Of a DNA stretch of 64,000 bases, positions 1-11,479 are shown piece by piece; the stretch's first letter is position 1; the number at the start of each line of letters is the position of its first letter. The DNA is from Beta vulgaris subsp. vulgaris (Eukaryota > Streptophyta > Magnoliopsida > Caryophyllales > Amaranthaceae). The stretch spans positions 2,966,913 through 3,030,912 of the forward strand of contig NC_079205.1 of assembly GCF_026745355.1 (NCBI RefSeq), written 5' to 3'. Below the pieces are notes generated by a model that was given only the letters and a program-made list of their open reading frames with translations, ran no database searches and had not been told where the DNA came from. The translations under genes and the position numbers were made by a program.

Positions 1-593
1 GTTTGTTTTAGTTTCAGATTTAGACCCATCTGTTTAGATTAATTAATAGGGTACTATATATAAACCCTGTAATTAACTTCTGCCTCCATATTCTGTAATC
101 TACTCTCTCTCCTAAACCTAATAACAAACCTAATTTAATTTCCGCGCGGAAATTGAACGGGCGAGGGCTCGGGGTAAAATCCCTTATGTGATCAGTTCTG
201 CGTGATGTGTGGACGTAGCTAACAACCTAACACATTGTTAGTGAACCACGTTAAATCCTTGTGCCAATTGTTCTTTAATTTCTTTTTTTATTGCATTCGT
301 TATAACAGTCATCATATTATTTGAATTTTGGTGCTAAACAATGTGATGCAGTGGTGGGTATTCCATAAATCAGCATATGATTTGATTTTTTATGCTAACC
401 AGTCTAATGAAGCTGCTGCCAGTACGAATGGAGCTCATATTGTGTGGAACAAAAATATTATCCACGTGGTGTTCTTCTACGCACTGAGGTTTTCTTTTGG
501 CATGCGTGTTTCAATACCCTCCCAAGTCCTAACCAAGCTTGCCTTCATGTCCGAATGAAGATTGAAGGCTATTGATAAGGAGAGTGATATTTG
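1..593. other. Unassigned left edge
   Basis: No convincing gene. A TATA-like stretch (tatataaacc, about 55-66) is followed by a CT-rich segment and a GC-rich patch (about 142-175). This could be the promoter and leader end of an LTR or of a gene lying to the left, but nothing in the window confirms either. The short ORF at 328-558 has no recognisable domain. Confidence 0.3.
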
Positions 594-990
594 TGGTTAT
601 GTAGAGGAATATGTGCTATGCTATTAAGGAGTTGAGTAATCTAGCAAGAGTTGTGGAGTTTACCGGCTCTAATTCTATGGAGTGGGCTGACAGATGCTCG
701 GTGAATGCATATGAAGGTGCTGTAGCTGAATTTTTGGACTAGTGTTAGGTCATTTGGGGGATCAAAAATGGCTGGCTTTCTGTGTCAGAGAATAAAGAGG
801 CTTTGGAGTCCATCTCATATATCAGGAAGCTGTTGGGTGAGTTGCAGGGGTCTGCTCGAGCAAGTATTGTCCTTCGAGGGCTCCCTCACTTCTTGGAAAG
901 CAGTAGCAACAGGATCAATAAATCCAATTCTTTTCTTTAGGATCGAGAAATCAAATTCTTTTCTCTCTCGAAAACGTTAAAATGCGCATT

Positions 991-1077
991 TAATAATCCA
1001 TACAATATTTTCAAATGGCTCATGGGATACCGGTGGTGAACTAGAGAAGTAGGCAGCCTTCGGGGGGGACTGTGCTG
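991..1077 (+). repeat. Dispersed repeat shared with 34669-34755
   Basis: About 87 bp, from taataatcca to gactgtgctg, is nearly identical to 34669-34755; both contain accggtggtgaactagagaa. At the second site it forms the 3' part of a SINE-like element, so this copy is probably the 3' end of the same family inserted in the LINE-fragment array. Confidence 0.65.
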
Positions 1078-1619
1078 AATCCATCCCAAGCCACTAGTGG
1101 GCCTCATGATGCCAATTCCCAGGATTTATCAATTCATCACTGCAACCACTGCGGTGTTCAACAGTCACTTACGATATTCTTCCACCTGGCTTGAGGAAAT
1201 GACCTGACTTCCGGGGCACAGTTGGTAACCCCTCACCTGGTTTTATTTAGCTCAATGGTTATGTAGAGAATATGTGGTATGCTATTAAGGAGTGTCCTTT
1301 TGCTCGAGACGTGTGGGAGTTGAGTAATCTAGCAAGAGTTGCAGGGTCAACTGGCCCTAATTCTATGGAGTGGGCTGACAGATGCTCGGTGAATACATAT
1401 TAAGGTGTTGTAGCTGCATTTTTGGACTAGTGTTAGGTCATTTGGGGGATCAAAAATGTCAGAGAATGAAGAGGCTTTGGAGTCCATCTCATATATCGGG
1501 AAGCCGCTGGATGAGTTGCAGGGGTCTGCTCGATCAAGTATTGTCCGCACAGTTGGTAACGCCTCACCTGCTGGTTTTATTTAGCTCAATGGTTATGTAG
1601 AGGAATATGTACTATGCTA

Positions 1620-1936
1620 CTCCCTCTGTTTCCTAAAGATCTTCCTTCTTTCCGTTTAAGGGTGTTTCCAAAAGATCTTCCCTCTTTTGCTTTATTCCTT
1701 ATTTGGCAAAACAAATTTCCCTATTTACCCTCTCATGTCACTATCATATGGTCCACCATTACATTATTAATACAATTTTACTCCCTTTCTCTCTCCTACT
1801 TTAACCCCTTTTTATTTGTTTATTTACCTTAACCCCTTTCTCTCTCCTACTTTACTCACACCATGCCCACACAACTTGATTTTCCTTGGTATCTGTAGGA
1901 ACAGTAAGTGGGAAGATCTTTAGGAAACGGAGGGAG
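1620..1936. mobile_element. Stowaway-type MITE, 317 bp
   Basis: Terminal inverted repeats of about 26 bp start with CTCCCTCTGTTTCCTAAAGA and end with the complementary ...ACGGAGGGAG. The element is flanked by TA on both sides (1618-1619 and 1937-1938), the Tc1/mariner target duplication. It has no coding capacity. The two sister units at about 605-640 and 1265-1295 keep the uninterrupted sequence atgctattaa(g/a)gag and act as natural empty sites. Confidence 0.92.
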
Positions 1937-2215
1937 TATTAAAGAGTGTCATTTTGCTCGACGTGTGGGAGTTGAGTAATCTACCAAGAGTTGCGGAGTT
2001 TACTGGCCCTAATTCTATGGAGTGGGCTGTCAGATGCTCGGTGAATACTTATGAAGGTGCTGTCGCTGAATTTTTGGACTAGTGTTAGGTCATTTGGGGG
2101 ATCAAAAATGCCTGGCTTTCTGAGACATAGAATGAAGAGGCTTTGGAGTCCATCTCATATATCGGGAAGCTGTTGGGTGAGTTACAGGGGTCTGCTCGAG
2201 CAAGCTGGTTTTATA

Positions 2216-2625
2216 TAGCTCAATGATGATACGGGGCTGCTGGGAGATGTGGGCACTGGTTTCAATATTGTGGCTTGGAGGGAAGATGACTTGTGCTGCT
2301 TTTGTGCTTTGGTTCAGGTGGGTGGCTTCTGGGAGGTGGCAGACACGGGCAATGAGACTATCTGGAGGGGGATGAGTTTTGCTCTAGATGCAGGGCTTCG
2401 TTCCATAACCATCAATAGTGACTGTCAAGTGGTCGTTAATAGTATTTCTCTAGGGATAAACGTGTAAGCTCTTTGCAACTGATTCTTGCTGATAAATGAT
2501 ATCTATGCTATGGTATGTAAGATTCAGTCTAATTCTTTTGTTTTTGTAAGAAGGTAAGGGAATAATGTGGCCCATGAGCTTGCTTACTGTTTGTCTTGGG
2601 TTGAAGATTGGAAATTTTAGGATTC
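2216..2625 (+). pseudogene. LINE-derived RNase H domain relic
   Basis: The open stretch 2249-2467 translates to a C-terminal RNase H-like (RVT_3) segment, with ITINSDCQVVVNSI as the conserved acidic-strand motif. After a break, text at about 2545-2600 encodes a VRR-GNNVAHELA-like motif, the usual end of these domains, with an in-frame stop inside it. The fragment lacks the reverse transcriptase and is not expected to be functional. It probably continues the LINE scraps immediately upstream. Confidence 0.65.
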
Positions 2626-2816
2626 TGACTTCTCTGCATGTTTAAAGCTTAGTTCTGTCCAGCACTTTCCTGTGGAAAAAAATCTAAGGTTTGTGTGTGT
2701 TGTTAGATTATAGCGAAACCAAGCGCAAAGGAAAATAATGAGATTGATTTTAAGCCTTACTCTTAGTTACCATAGAACTGACCAAAGCAAAGTTTTAAGC
2801 TTCAAGCACTACAAAA

Positions 2817-4036
2817 ATTAGAGCATTATAGAAACAAATTATGGCAACAAAAATTTGAATTGTTGATAGATAGCAACATATATTATTTTTTTGTTACCTA
2901 TTATAAAAGTGATGTTTTTTACTCTAATTTTTCAACAAATAACAACATATTTTTGATTTGTTGCTATTGGAAACTAGTTGTTTTAATATTTGTTGCTAGA
3001 TAGCATCGTATTTTCAATTTGTTGTCATATAACAACAAACTACGACAACAAATATTTGGTTTGTTGTCATTAGAAACAATTAATTTTACTATTTGTTGTT
3101 AGATGGCATCATATTTGCGATTTGTTGTCATTTAACAACAAATTACGACAACCAATTGTGGCTCTGTTGACATTAGGAACAATTAATTTTACTAACTGTT
3201 ACTAGATGGCATCATATTTCCAATTTGTTGCCGTTTAGCAACAAATTACCAAAACCAATATTTCATTCGTTGATCACATTAGAAACAATTAATGTTATGA
3301 TTTGTTGATAGATGACATCATATTTTCATTATGTTGCTATTTAGAAACAAATATGGAAATAGATATTCGATTTGTTATCATTGGAAACAATATATTTTAT
3401 TATTTGTTGCTGAAATAACATCAGTTTTTCCTAAAAATGTGTCCCACATAGAAGAAAGATTAGCCAAACTACCGCTTTATATATCAAAAAAATTCATACA
3501 CTATTATCAATTTCTATTAGTATCAGTATGTAAATATCATTCAGAATTGTAAGTGGACTGACTCTCCTTCTCTTTATTGATTTGCTTAAATGTATTTATC
3601 AAATTATCAAACAATTAAGAAAAAATATAAGGTTAACCCACGTTGTATGAAGAGTGCATTAGTCAAAGTGTAACTCTATAACAATCAAAAATTTGTTGTT
3701 TTTTTTTTAGCAACCAATATCAATAATTTGTTACTAATGTCTAGCAACAAAATATTAATAATTTGTTGCGATAAGTCGCAACAATCATTTTTTAACTCGT
3801 TACTAGAGTTGGCAACAAATTCGCCAAATATAGAAACTAACATGGCAACAATATTTCAATAGATGCTATGTAGCAACGAAAATGTTTCAGATTTTGTAGC
3901 TAAAATCATATGGAAACAAGCCTTTTAGCAACAACTATTTTTTGTTTCCAATTTGTTGCTAACGCGAGTTAGCAACAAATTTCTTATGAATATCAACAAT
4001 TTTTTACTGTTGCTAAATTGATTTATTTTTGTAGTG
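2817..4036. mobile_element. Non-autonomous CACTA-type DNA transposon
   Basis: The element begins CACTACAAAAATTA and ends ...TTTTTGTAGTG, the terminal signature of the CACTA (En/Spm) superfamily. AAG flanks both sides (2814-2816 and 4037-4039), matching the 3-bp target duplication of that superfamily. The 1.2-kb interior holds no transposase. It consists of AT-rich repeats of roughly 110-120 bp built from motifs such as tttgttgtca and aacaacaaat, which also make many short inverted repeats. It would depend on an autonomous element elsewhere. Confidence 0.88.
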
Positions 4037-4039
4037 AAG

Positions 4040-5101
4040 TATGTCCTCTTACTTCAATCATTAAATCTCAAAAAAGGTGAAATTTTTATAAGTACCTTAG
4101 CTCTGCATGCTGGTTATGCAAATTAATGGATTTGCACGAGTCACCTTGATATGCAAGTCTTGGTTGTGCTGTACATTGTTCCCAACATGATCCAACAAGG
4201 TAGGCAAGCACTACACTGCAGATGATATATGCAAGTCTTGGGTTTGCTGTACTGATTTTTGCTCTTCGTTTGAAATCTGTTTATACATCAAATAATCAAA
4301 GTACAATCAAGATAAGTTAATTAAAAGGCATAACCGCATAAGTGAGAAATAACATGATTTTATTTATATATTTGGGATCTTCACATATAAAGTCTCTTCC
4401 AATCCCACTTCCCAGCTAATTATCTATATTAATTATGCCCAGATTATCGATTATTTCATACTAGTCCGAAATTCATTGTTATATGCTGCTCCCTGTAAGT
4501 CCATCATGATCCTATACAAGCGCTAAACACGAGTGGAAACGAAACGATTAAGCTAAATGATGAGTTAGTGCAGAAGCATTATATATTTGAACAAATTGAA
4601 TTAACTTAAAAGGAAAGGTAGGAAACCAGATCATATAATATCATGCTTGCTAGAGCTCCTGTAGACAAACGGAATATTAACAACTAATCAGCTATGAATT
4701 CAAGAGCGGTTCAACCCATACCTTCACATTGACTCATATTGATAATCACCTTTCATTTAACCTCTCTTAATGAAAAATAATGATCTTACTTCTTATACTA
4801 TTTCATTATTTCTTAAGACTAAAAATATCCAATAAAAGATATTAAAAAAAAAAGAGAGAGAAGAACTGGATGAAAAAAAACCATGTATATCGAAAGAAAT
4901 AAAATAAAATTGCTGGTTATTTAAGGGCGGTAATTTCGCACTTTTTTTTAGGGGTAATAAATTGCTGCTATGTTTAGTAAATCATGCATCAATTAAAATA
5001 TAAACTTGAAGAACGCAAATTAGAGAAAATTGTGTATCCATTTGTATATTAACTTTCATTTACAGATCAAAATTTTGTACAATAGTTAACTTTTGTACGT
5101 T
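4040..5101. other. AT-rich intergenic DNA downstream of the first DUF241 gene
   Basis: No coding region is visible. Text at about 4170-4210 (aacatgatccaacaaggtag) is repeated in inverted orientation near 8570-8600, so part of it belongs to the segment duplicated through the DUF241 cluster. Homopolymer A/T tracts are common between 4800 and 4960. Confidence 0.5.
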
Positions 5102-5881
5102 CTAGTTACTAAGGACATTAAGAAGAGTTGATCTAGTCTTAACCAAATGCCTAAATAAGCATTCTAAGACTTCATCAATTTCCTGAATTTCTGATTCCAA
5201 TTTGACTAATTGTGACATATCAACATTTGCTGTCTTTTTATGACAGATCAACTCCAAAGTAGCATCAACTGCATCAAATTCACTGATGGATGCTGTTGTT
5301 TCCTTCTCAGATTTCTGGCTGATGAGTTTTGAGAAAGACCAACTACTTTTTTGTGATCCACCAATGTAGGATAGCATTGACTTGAAAACTTCGACTGTCA
5401 TCGCTTGCACTTCATTAAGGACATTGGCCTCGTTAGTGTTGTCGACTTCCTTGATGTCTTTCAAGCACTTCTTGATGATCTTCTTGGATGTTTTTCGTGT
5501 TTTAATGTATTCAGCGACTTCATTGGTAATGTTAAGTTCACCGCTACACCTTCTTCTTAGCACTGATTGAATGTCTTGGAGGCGTTCCCTTGACTGTACC
5601 AAAACATCCCTTGATGTGCTACAAATGTCGAGAAGTCTTAGAGATCCATCCAACACCTGCTCAATGCATTCAGTTTGAGATACGTTTTTCTGATTAAGAG
5701 GCAGTTGAAGAAACTCCCCAACGCACTTGTATAAATCTTTAAGGTCGGTAAGTTTGTTGGTTACTGATGAAGTAGAGGCAGCTTGAGATGACCTCAATCT
5801 GCACAAACTTTCATCCAACTGATCAACAATTGGGTGAGAGTTTGAGGGGAAACTGTAAGAGCGAGTGTGGTAAGATGCCAT
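5102..5881 (-). CDS. DUF241 family protein, intact copy A
   Basis: A single-exon ORF of 259 aa. Its N terminus, MASYHTRSYSFPS, is the family's usual start and matches MASYHARS and MASHHTRS in the other copies here. Further conserved blocks are DQLDESLCRLRSSQA, LKDLYKCVGEFLQLPL, VLDGSLRLLDICSTSRDVL and LRRRCSGELN, and the C terminus ends VLNVLSN-style like its paralogs (LLNVLSN). This is the plant-specific DUF241 family (PF03087), whose biochemical role is not established. The protein looks helical, with no signal peptide or membrane segment. A TATA box lies about 95 nt upstream of the ATG and the shared promoter block lies beyond it. The gene is head to head with a damaged copy on the other strand. 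Confidence 0.9.
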   Translation of the reverse strand: MASYHTRSYSFPSNSHPIVDQLDESLCRLRSSQAASTSSVTNKLTDLKDLYKCVGEFLQLPLNQKNVSQTECIEQVLDGSLRLLDICSTSRDVLVQSRERLQDIQSVLRRRCSGELNITNEVAEYIKTRKTSKKIIKKCLKDIKEVDNTNEANVLNEVQAMTVEVFKSMLSYIGGSQKSSWSFSKLISQKSEKETTASISEFDAVDATLELICHKKTANVDMSQLVKLESEIQEIDEVLECLFRHLVKTRSTLLNVLSN

Positions 5882-5971
5882 TTTAAAGTTTTTCTTTTAG
5901 TTTGTCTGAAGGCAAAGAAGTGTAAGATACAACAGGTTTTGGTTTGATGACTTTCTTATCTTTCTCTGCCT

Positions 5972-5981
5972 CTATATATAC
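5972..5981 (-). promoter_or_regulatory. TATA box of DUF241 copy A
   Basis: On the minus strand the sequence reads gtatatatagag, about 95 nt upstream of the ATG at 5881. The other cluster members also have a tatataaa-type box roughly 85-110 nt before their start. Confidence 0.65.
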
Positions 5982-6051
5982 AAAACTAACAAAAAACAGA
6001 AGGAATCTTAGACTAAATGAAGATAACATGGTCTTTCCTGGGCTTGCTCGA

Positions 6052-6082
6052 CATTGTCTCTTCTTACCCAACTCGCCAACTA
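6052..6082 (-). promoter_or_regulatory. Cluster promoter block, copy 1
   Basis: On the minus strand this reads ttggcgagttgggtaagaagagacaatgt. It is the same roughly 30-bp block found upstream of every DUF241 copy in the window, about 70 nt beyond the TATA box. Conservation against a diverged background suggests a shared control element; this is an inference. Confidence 0.6.
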
Positions 6083-6531
6083 ATTTTTTTCATTCCTACT
6101 GTATACAAATTGAGGAAAAAATATGAAGAATATAATGTTCTATAACAACTAATACTATAATTAATTACATGATGTTGGCTTATTAAAAGAAAGTAATCCT
6201 TTCAAATGCTTTCTTTTTTTTTTTTGGTGAAACCATTCAAATGTTTGTTCAGTGTTTTTTAACACCCAACTTGACAGCTAATGTGTTTCCTGTATCTCGG
6301 TATTGCAGTGAAAATCATGTGGTGATCTTAAATTTTAATACAGAATATTGTATCATGATCCTCAAAATATGCTGTACTGAATAAATTATTTATTTTTGCC
6401 ATTCGAAAATCATAAATTGATTTGTTAGTTAAGCCTACTGATAGATGGTGTAATTACACTCGTGTGCAGCGCTTAATTAGGATCATGACAGATATACAGG
6501 AAGCAGCATATAACATCACTAGTGTTGTTAT

Positions 6532-6563
6532 TGGTTGCCCAGTTGGGTTGGAAGAGACAATAT
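6532..6563 (+). promoter_or_regulatory. Cluster promoter block, copy 2
   Basis: Reads ttgcccagttgggttggaag then agacaatat, followed by a tatatataaa box at 6645-6654. It belongs to the damaged copy starting near 6757 and faces away from promoter block copy 1. Confidence 0.6.
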
Positions 6564-6756
6564 CCGTGGAAGAACTTGATAGAAAAATGCAATCATGTTA
6601 TCTCTTACTTATTATAAGATTCCTTCTGTCTTTCTAATGACTTTTATATATAAACAGACAAGGGGGAAAGAGCAAAGTCATCAGACCAAGACTTAGCTTG
6701 TATCTTGAACTTATCTGCCTTTTCTTTGACAAACTAAACTCAGATCAGAACTGAAA

Positions 6757-7605
6757 GTGGCTTCTTACCACGCCCGTTCATTGAGTTTCCCATCAGTAGC
6801 TCGTCCAACAATAAGTTTGATGAACATGATGCAGATTGAAGTCTTCTCAAGCTGCCTGCCTGCCTGCCTCTACCTGTTCATCACTGACCCAAAAACTCGC
6901 CAACCTTGAAGTTTGTATTTCTCTGTGGATGAGTTGCTTCAACTTCTGTGTAATCAACAAGCCATATCCCAAAATCTACACTCCAAATGGGTCAAGGTGG
7001 TTTTAGATGGATCCCTAAGGCTTCTCGATATTTGAGCACATCAAGGGATGTATTAGTAAATCAAAGGAACGCCTATAGGACATGCAATTAGTGCTACGAA
7101 GAAGCCGCAGCGATGAACTTAACGATACAAGTGAAGTTGCTCAATATCTAAACACCCGAAAAAGTGCCAAGAAGATTTCCAAATGGTGCTTGAAGACCGT
7201 GACCGAAACTGATCATGCAAAAAGGACACACCATTGAAAGCATGTTAGAAGATGTAAAGCCGGTAACCCTTGATATCTTCAAGTCTGTGTTGTCCTCAAT
7301 TGGAGATACAAAGGTGGAATCACAGAACCCTAAATGGTCTCTGGTAAACAAATTAATGCACCAGAGTGGTGACAAGGAAGTTATGAGCTATGACGGCAAG
7401 CAGTGAATTTAACGCAGTTGATGCCACTCTTGATTCAGTTATCTGCCTTACGAGCAAATATGGTGTAGATATGCTACAAGTAAAGAATATGAGGAACCAA
7501 ATGATGAGACTAGAGTCTGAAATTCAAGTTCTTCATGAAGACACCTTGTTTAGGCACTTGATTAAATCGAGAGCAACTCTTCTCGACACTCTCAGTAACC
7601 AAGAC
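6757..7605 (+). pseudogene. DUF241 family pseudogene, copy B
   Basis: Homology to copies A and D runs the full length, but the start codon position reads GTG instead of ATG (6757-6759, before gcttcttacc) and the normal terminal TAA has become CAA near 7600. Stops and frameshifts lie between, for example tga after about 6836 and in the LLDI region near 7030. A gctgcctgcctgcctgcct microduplication sits near 6851-6870. Fragments 7215-7406 and 7390-7656 preserve family motifs such as MLEDVKPVTLDIFKSVLSSI. It retains a TATA box and the promoter block. It cannot encode the normal protein. Confidence 0.88.
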
Positions 7606-8399
7606 AAAAATCATTTTTGTAAACATCGAGGGTATATGCCATATGGTGAATTTTGAAAACAACGAGGGTATATGGTGAATATAAAAATTTGTGGGGAATA
7701 TATGGTGAGAAATCCGTAAATAAAAACATAGTTAAGTGGGATTTTGTTAGATTCGTCTCAATGTGTACTTTCAAAATATCAACTTTTTATAATTTTTACT
7801 TGTGGCGATTAAAGATATTGATCAAAGAAACGCACATGAGTTACGTAAAAAAGTGAACATTACCGTAATTTAGGAACGGAGGAAGTATATTTTGCGTTCT
7901 TATCATGGTGTCAAAACAAGGCCGCGTCGTATCGTATCGGCCGTGTCGTAGAGGTTTTCAGATCTATCGAACAAATAAAACCCGCATCATAAAGGTGTAA
8001 AAGTATCGCGTTTTAGGCAGGTTCAAAGGATATATCTTGGTGTGAGTCGTTATTTGGCGGTACGCCAACTGCATCGTCTCCATTTCCGCATCACCGTGAC
8101 CATTATCGCGATCGCGACCGAAACCGTCGAACTATGGTTCTTATCTATAATTGTTTGAGTGCTTAACCAACCATGATCACAACAGCATCTCATAACTTAA
8201 AAGTCATAAGACAAAACTAGTAAAAGATTGTTTTTTCTTCCCAATATTATCTCCATTTTCTTTTTGCCATATAATCAAACTATATAGTATTATAATGAAT
8301 TCCATGATAATCAACAAAACGAACTGATTCGAATGTATTAACAAGTAATAATATACTCTGTATTTTCTCAAAGATGGGATGAATTTTCTGTGTCATAAG
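7606..8399. other. Intergenic DNA with a CG-rich island
   Basis: No gene is seen. A Stowaway-like right end (ggaacggaggaagtata, about 7873-7889) has no clear partner. The stretch 7920-8145 is unusually rich in CG dinucleotides (for example atcgcgatcgcgaccg) compared with its surroundings and may be the remains of a transposon; I could not assign it. Confidence 0.35.
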
Positions 8400-9030
8400 G
8401 GTTTGATTGGGTGGAATTTGACCAGAATGAGTTTACACAAAGATATGGTTTGATTTGTTTGTTAAACGTGTAGGTGTCAGCGTGTAAGATTCCATTTTCT
8501 CACTATAAAAATTCTGAAAAAATGAAGTTAAGGGCATGTGTTAAAATCGATTACCTCCAACACAGCGGTTGCCTACCTTCTTGGATCATGTTAGCAACTT
8601 GGTTGTTATAAATCTAGTTCAATAATTATCAAAATGTCAATGTCACTCGTGCAAATTATTGAATTAGCATAAAATTAAAGGCAAAACTAGTAAAGCTTAA
8701 AAGACTAAACAACTTGCAGAATCATAGGCCTTAATAAAAAAATATACCGTGTCATTACCACTCGTGCATGGCGATCACTTAGGATCATGATGAAGACATG
8801 AGCAGAATACGACATTGAATATCACATATATGATGTATAGTAGAAGCCCACCATAAGATCTGCTGAAATCAAATAAGTTAAGTTAGTTTCACATAATTTG
8901 TGCTGGCAAGTTTGGTTGGAAAAGACAGCATAATACAGCCTAAGGAAGACCTTCATAAAATTATAACCACGTTCTCTCTTGCTTCAATAGAGTTTCTTTC
9001 TGTTCTCTTGCTAGAATATATATACATAGA
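8400..9030 (+). repeat. Orphan DUF241 promoter duplicate, no coding region behind it
   Basis: This segment matches the upstream regions of the other copies. It has an aggatcatgatgaagacatg-like part (about 8780), the promoter block at 8902-8932, a leader-like CT-rich part and an atatatatacatag TATA-like string near 9017. No DUF241 coding sequence follows. The part before 8760 also matches about 14940-15540, upstream of the relic at 15739. It is best read as a duplicated unit whose gene body has been lost. Confidence 0.65.
8902..8932 (+). promoter_or_regulatory. Cluster promoter block, copy 3 (orphan)
   Basis: Reads gctggcaagtttggttggaa then aagacagcat. It is the version that no longer precedes a gene. 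Confidence 0.55.
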
Positions 9031-11449
9031 TGAAACAGTGGTCTCATGTCAGACCATGAACCTAACCAGACCACTAAATTTTAGTGCAGCTCTCTTAGTT
9101 TTAACTTTTAAGTACTAACATTTTAACTTCTGAAATTCTTTTCTATAGATTTTTCACGGATTAACTGTTGAACTGTTTTCTGTAACATTTATGATCTGTA
9201 ATGGCCAGGATGTCTAATACAAATTTTATGTAGTTTATATAACCAGTGTCTAGTGGTGGATACAGATTTATATTAGGGTATGCAAAATTATATAGGCACA
9301 AATTTATAAGTTCTGTTAATCTATATTGCTCATTTATAACGTCTTTGCTTGTTAGGATTCACAAATCAAAATACTCTACGAAGGAGGTTGATCAAGATAC
9401 CATAAATCAGCAGCCCCTTTCACTTACCTTAGCAACTATATTGTTGGTCTTGGTAGCTTGATTGAACATTACTTCACCTCTCTAGACTAGGTTTAGGTCC
9501 GTTTAATATGGTGCGGAGCACCCAAGGGTCGAGGGCTCAAATTTTCTAAATAAATCAAGCAAAAAAAGTAAAACCCATTACTTTGCTCTCTCATGTCACA
9601 AGGTGAGCTTCGTTTTCTCGTAACCTTATGATGATGGATTATATTATGAAGTGGATATATTAGAAAATTATGTTATTTTTCATTATTGTAAGTAAAACAA
9701 CATTAGCATAGGTCCAGCCAAATTTTTAGGACGGGCTAGAATCTACGTCGGAACAAGTATGATTTTATAGCATTTTGAGTCAACCTTCAACAATAAGACG
9801 GCTTGTAGGTAGTCCACGCAGGGGGAGACCTATTAAGGGTCCTAGGTGACATAGGCCCCAGCAAAAAAAAATCAATTCTCCTTTTTTTTCTTTTGAACCT
9901 CGGGCAAATTTTTACATCGAAAAGTAAAATTAACTCCCGCCCTATAACTAGATACAATGTACCTTTGTGGTAAACTTACTAACAAACATGCAATACCATG
10001 GGTGCCAATTTTTTTTTTTCTTTCTTCTTTACTTGATGCCTTGTTCTTTGTTTGTTTATTTTACTTTTACTTCCTATTTCTCTTTTCTCTTTTACCACTT
10101 TTTCTTTTTTTATATTGGATCTTCATTTCATTATCTTGAATAGTATCCCTCTCTTAATTTTAGCTCTAATTTTAACCAATATTTTGTGATATAACGATTA
10201 TTCTCCTTCCGTTTTCAGATAAATTCAGCAATTTGACTTTGTGCACTATTGCTATATTAAGTATGACCAAAATATATTTACAAATACTTAAAAATTGTCT
10301 CTATTTACATTTACCAAATTTATATCAATTCCCTAAAAACTTTAGGAACAAATAATTGAAGATATTAAAGGTAAAAGTCACGTCTGTTCATGAGTGTAAA
10401 AGTCAATATGTTGAAAACTTAAAACTAAACTTCACATATGTTATTATGATCATTGTCTATCTGCTTGGTTTAGTTAGGACTTAGGACCCCCCATATTCAA
10501 ACTCCTAGATCAGCCTCTGAGTCCAAGTCAAACATAATTCTCTTCCATCATTTTGCCTTTGCCTCACTACTACTTATGCCATCCCACGACTTGGTTCCTT
10601 CTGTAATACAGTCTGCCTTGAGCACAATGAACTGTGAGAATAGCCTCGGAAAAGCCAGTTGGTCTTTTTCAACCTATTTCTCTTGGTTCTAGTGTGCATT
10701 TTTCCATTATTTTTTTACTAACATACTCTAAAATCGTCTTGCTATGTACCATTTCAAAGAAAATTAAATAACTAATTAATGTTCTTCACTTCAGATGAGG
10801 TTCAGCGATTTTATTATGTCACCTGCTTTTATCCCATCAAGTCGTCTTGTATATTGAATATCATTAAAGTACATGAAGGACGAAAACTTGCACAACCTTA
10901 GGCTTCAAGCAACCTCCTTTTATTTTGCACTCTCTTTTTTGGTATTGAATCTCACAAGTTCCATACAAGTCTTAAAATCGAAAGTTCTGGTACATACATT
11001 CATTTTGTGAAAAGTCTCGCGATTAACTAATCACATAATAACTTTTAGAGAAATAGATAAATAAATAAGAAAGAACTAGATTTAGGTAATCAGTATGCGT
11101 TAAGAACAAAAAGATAATTTTCCTGTAGATATAAAATATCTTACTACCTAAGTGTATAAGCAAAATGGTTAGTCATACGATACCTTCTTCTACATGGATA
11201 TATCTGCCTGCTTTGTAGCCTTGTAGGACTTAGCTAGCCACTCGTGTGCATAGTGGTTTATCAATTAAGCACCAACCACCAAGCCTGCAGCACATTATAT
11301 GAGAAATAACTCATCATTGACACTCATGTAAAACGCATTTTTTGTAGCAGAATATTGCATTAGGATTGGCATCAAACATGATAGCTGGTAAGTTGGGGTG
11401 GTATAAGAACACAGAACAAACAATCGAGAAGGACTTACTATAAAAATAG
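9031..11449. other. Long intergenic interval without a gene
   Basis: AT-rich with many T runs (for example 10008-10018 and 10070-10110). A Stowaway-like left end (ctccttccgttttcagataa) lies near 10203 without a clear partner. No ORF has recognisable protein features. The part near 11375-11460 is again similar to the upstream regions of the DUF241 copies. Confidence 0.45.
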
Positions 11450-11479
11450 TTGGCAGGTTGAGTGAGAAGAGACAGCATG
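11450..11479 (+). promoter_or_regulatory. Cluster promoter block, copy 4
   Basis: Reads ttggcaggttgagtgagaag then agacagcatg, with a gatatataaag TATA box at about 11563-11573 and copy C starting at 11660. Confidence 0.6.

Larger units (their letters stand above)
594..2215 (+). repeat. Tandem array of three degenerate LINE zinc-binding-region fragments
   Basis: Three copies of one unit of about 300-335 bp start near 594, 1256 and 1591. Each begins with ggttatgtag and carries text translating to CPFARDVWELSNLARV-like residues, then MEWADRCSVN. This resembles the zf-RVT region at the 3' end of plant L1 ORF2. Later in each unit comes a shared segment around ggctttggagtccatctc (about 800, 1475 and 2140). 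All copies carry stops and indels. Copy 3 is interrupted by a Stowaway MITE, and an unrelated repeat lies between copies 1 and 2. They are inactive LINE debris amplified locally. The domain assignment is by eye. Confidence 0.6.

Noticed and set aside
2817..4036. A CRISPR-like or satellite array
   Set aside because: The repeats are AT-rich, irregular and lie inside a transposon with CACTA ends; CRISPR arrays are not expected in plant nuclear DNA.
5382..5570. Antisense ORFs within the DUF241 genes (also 11967-12149 and 13779-14015)
   Set aside because: They mirror the conserved coding frame on the other strand and have no independent features.
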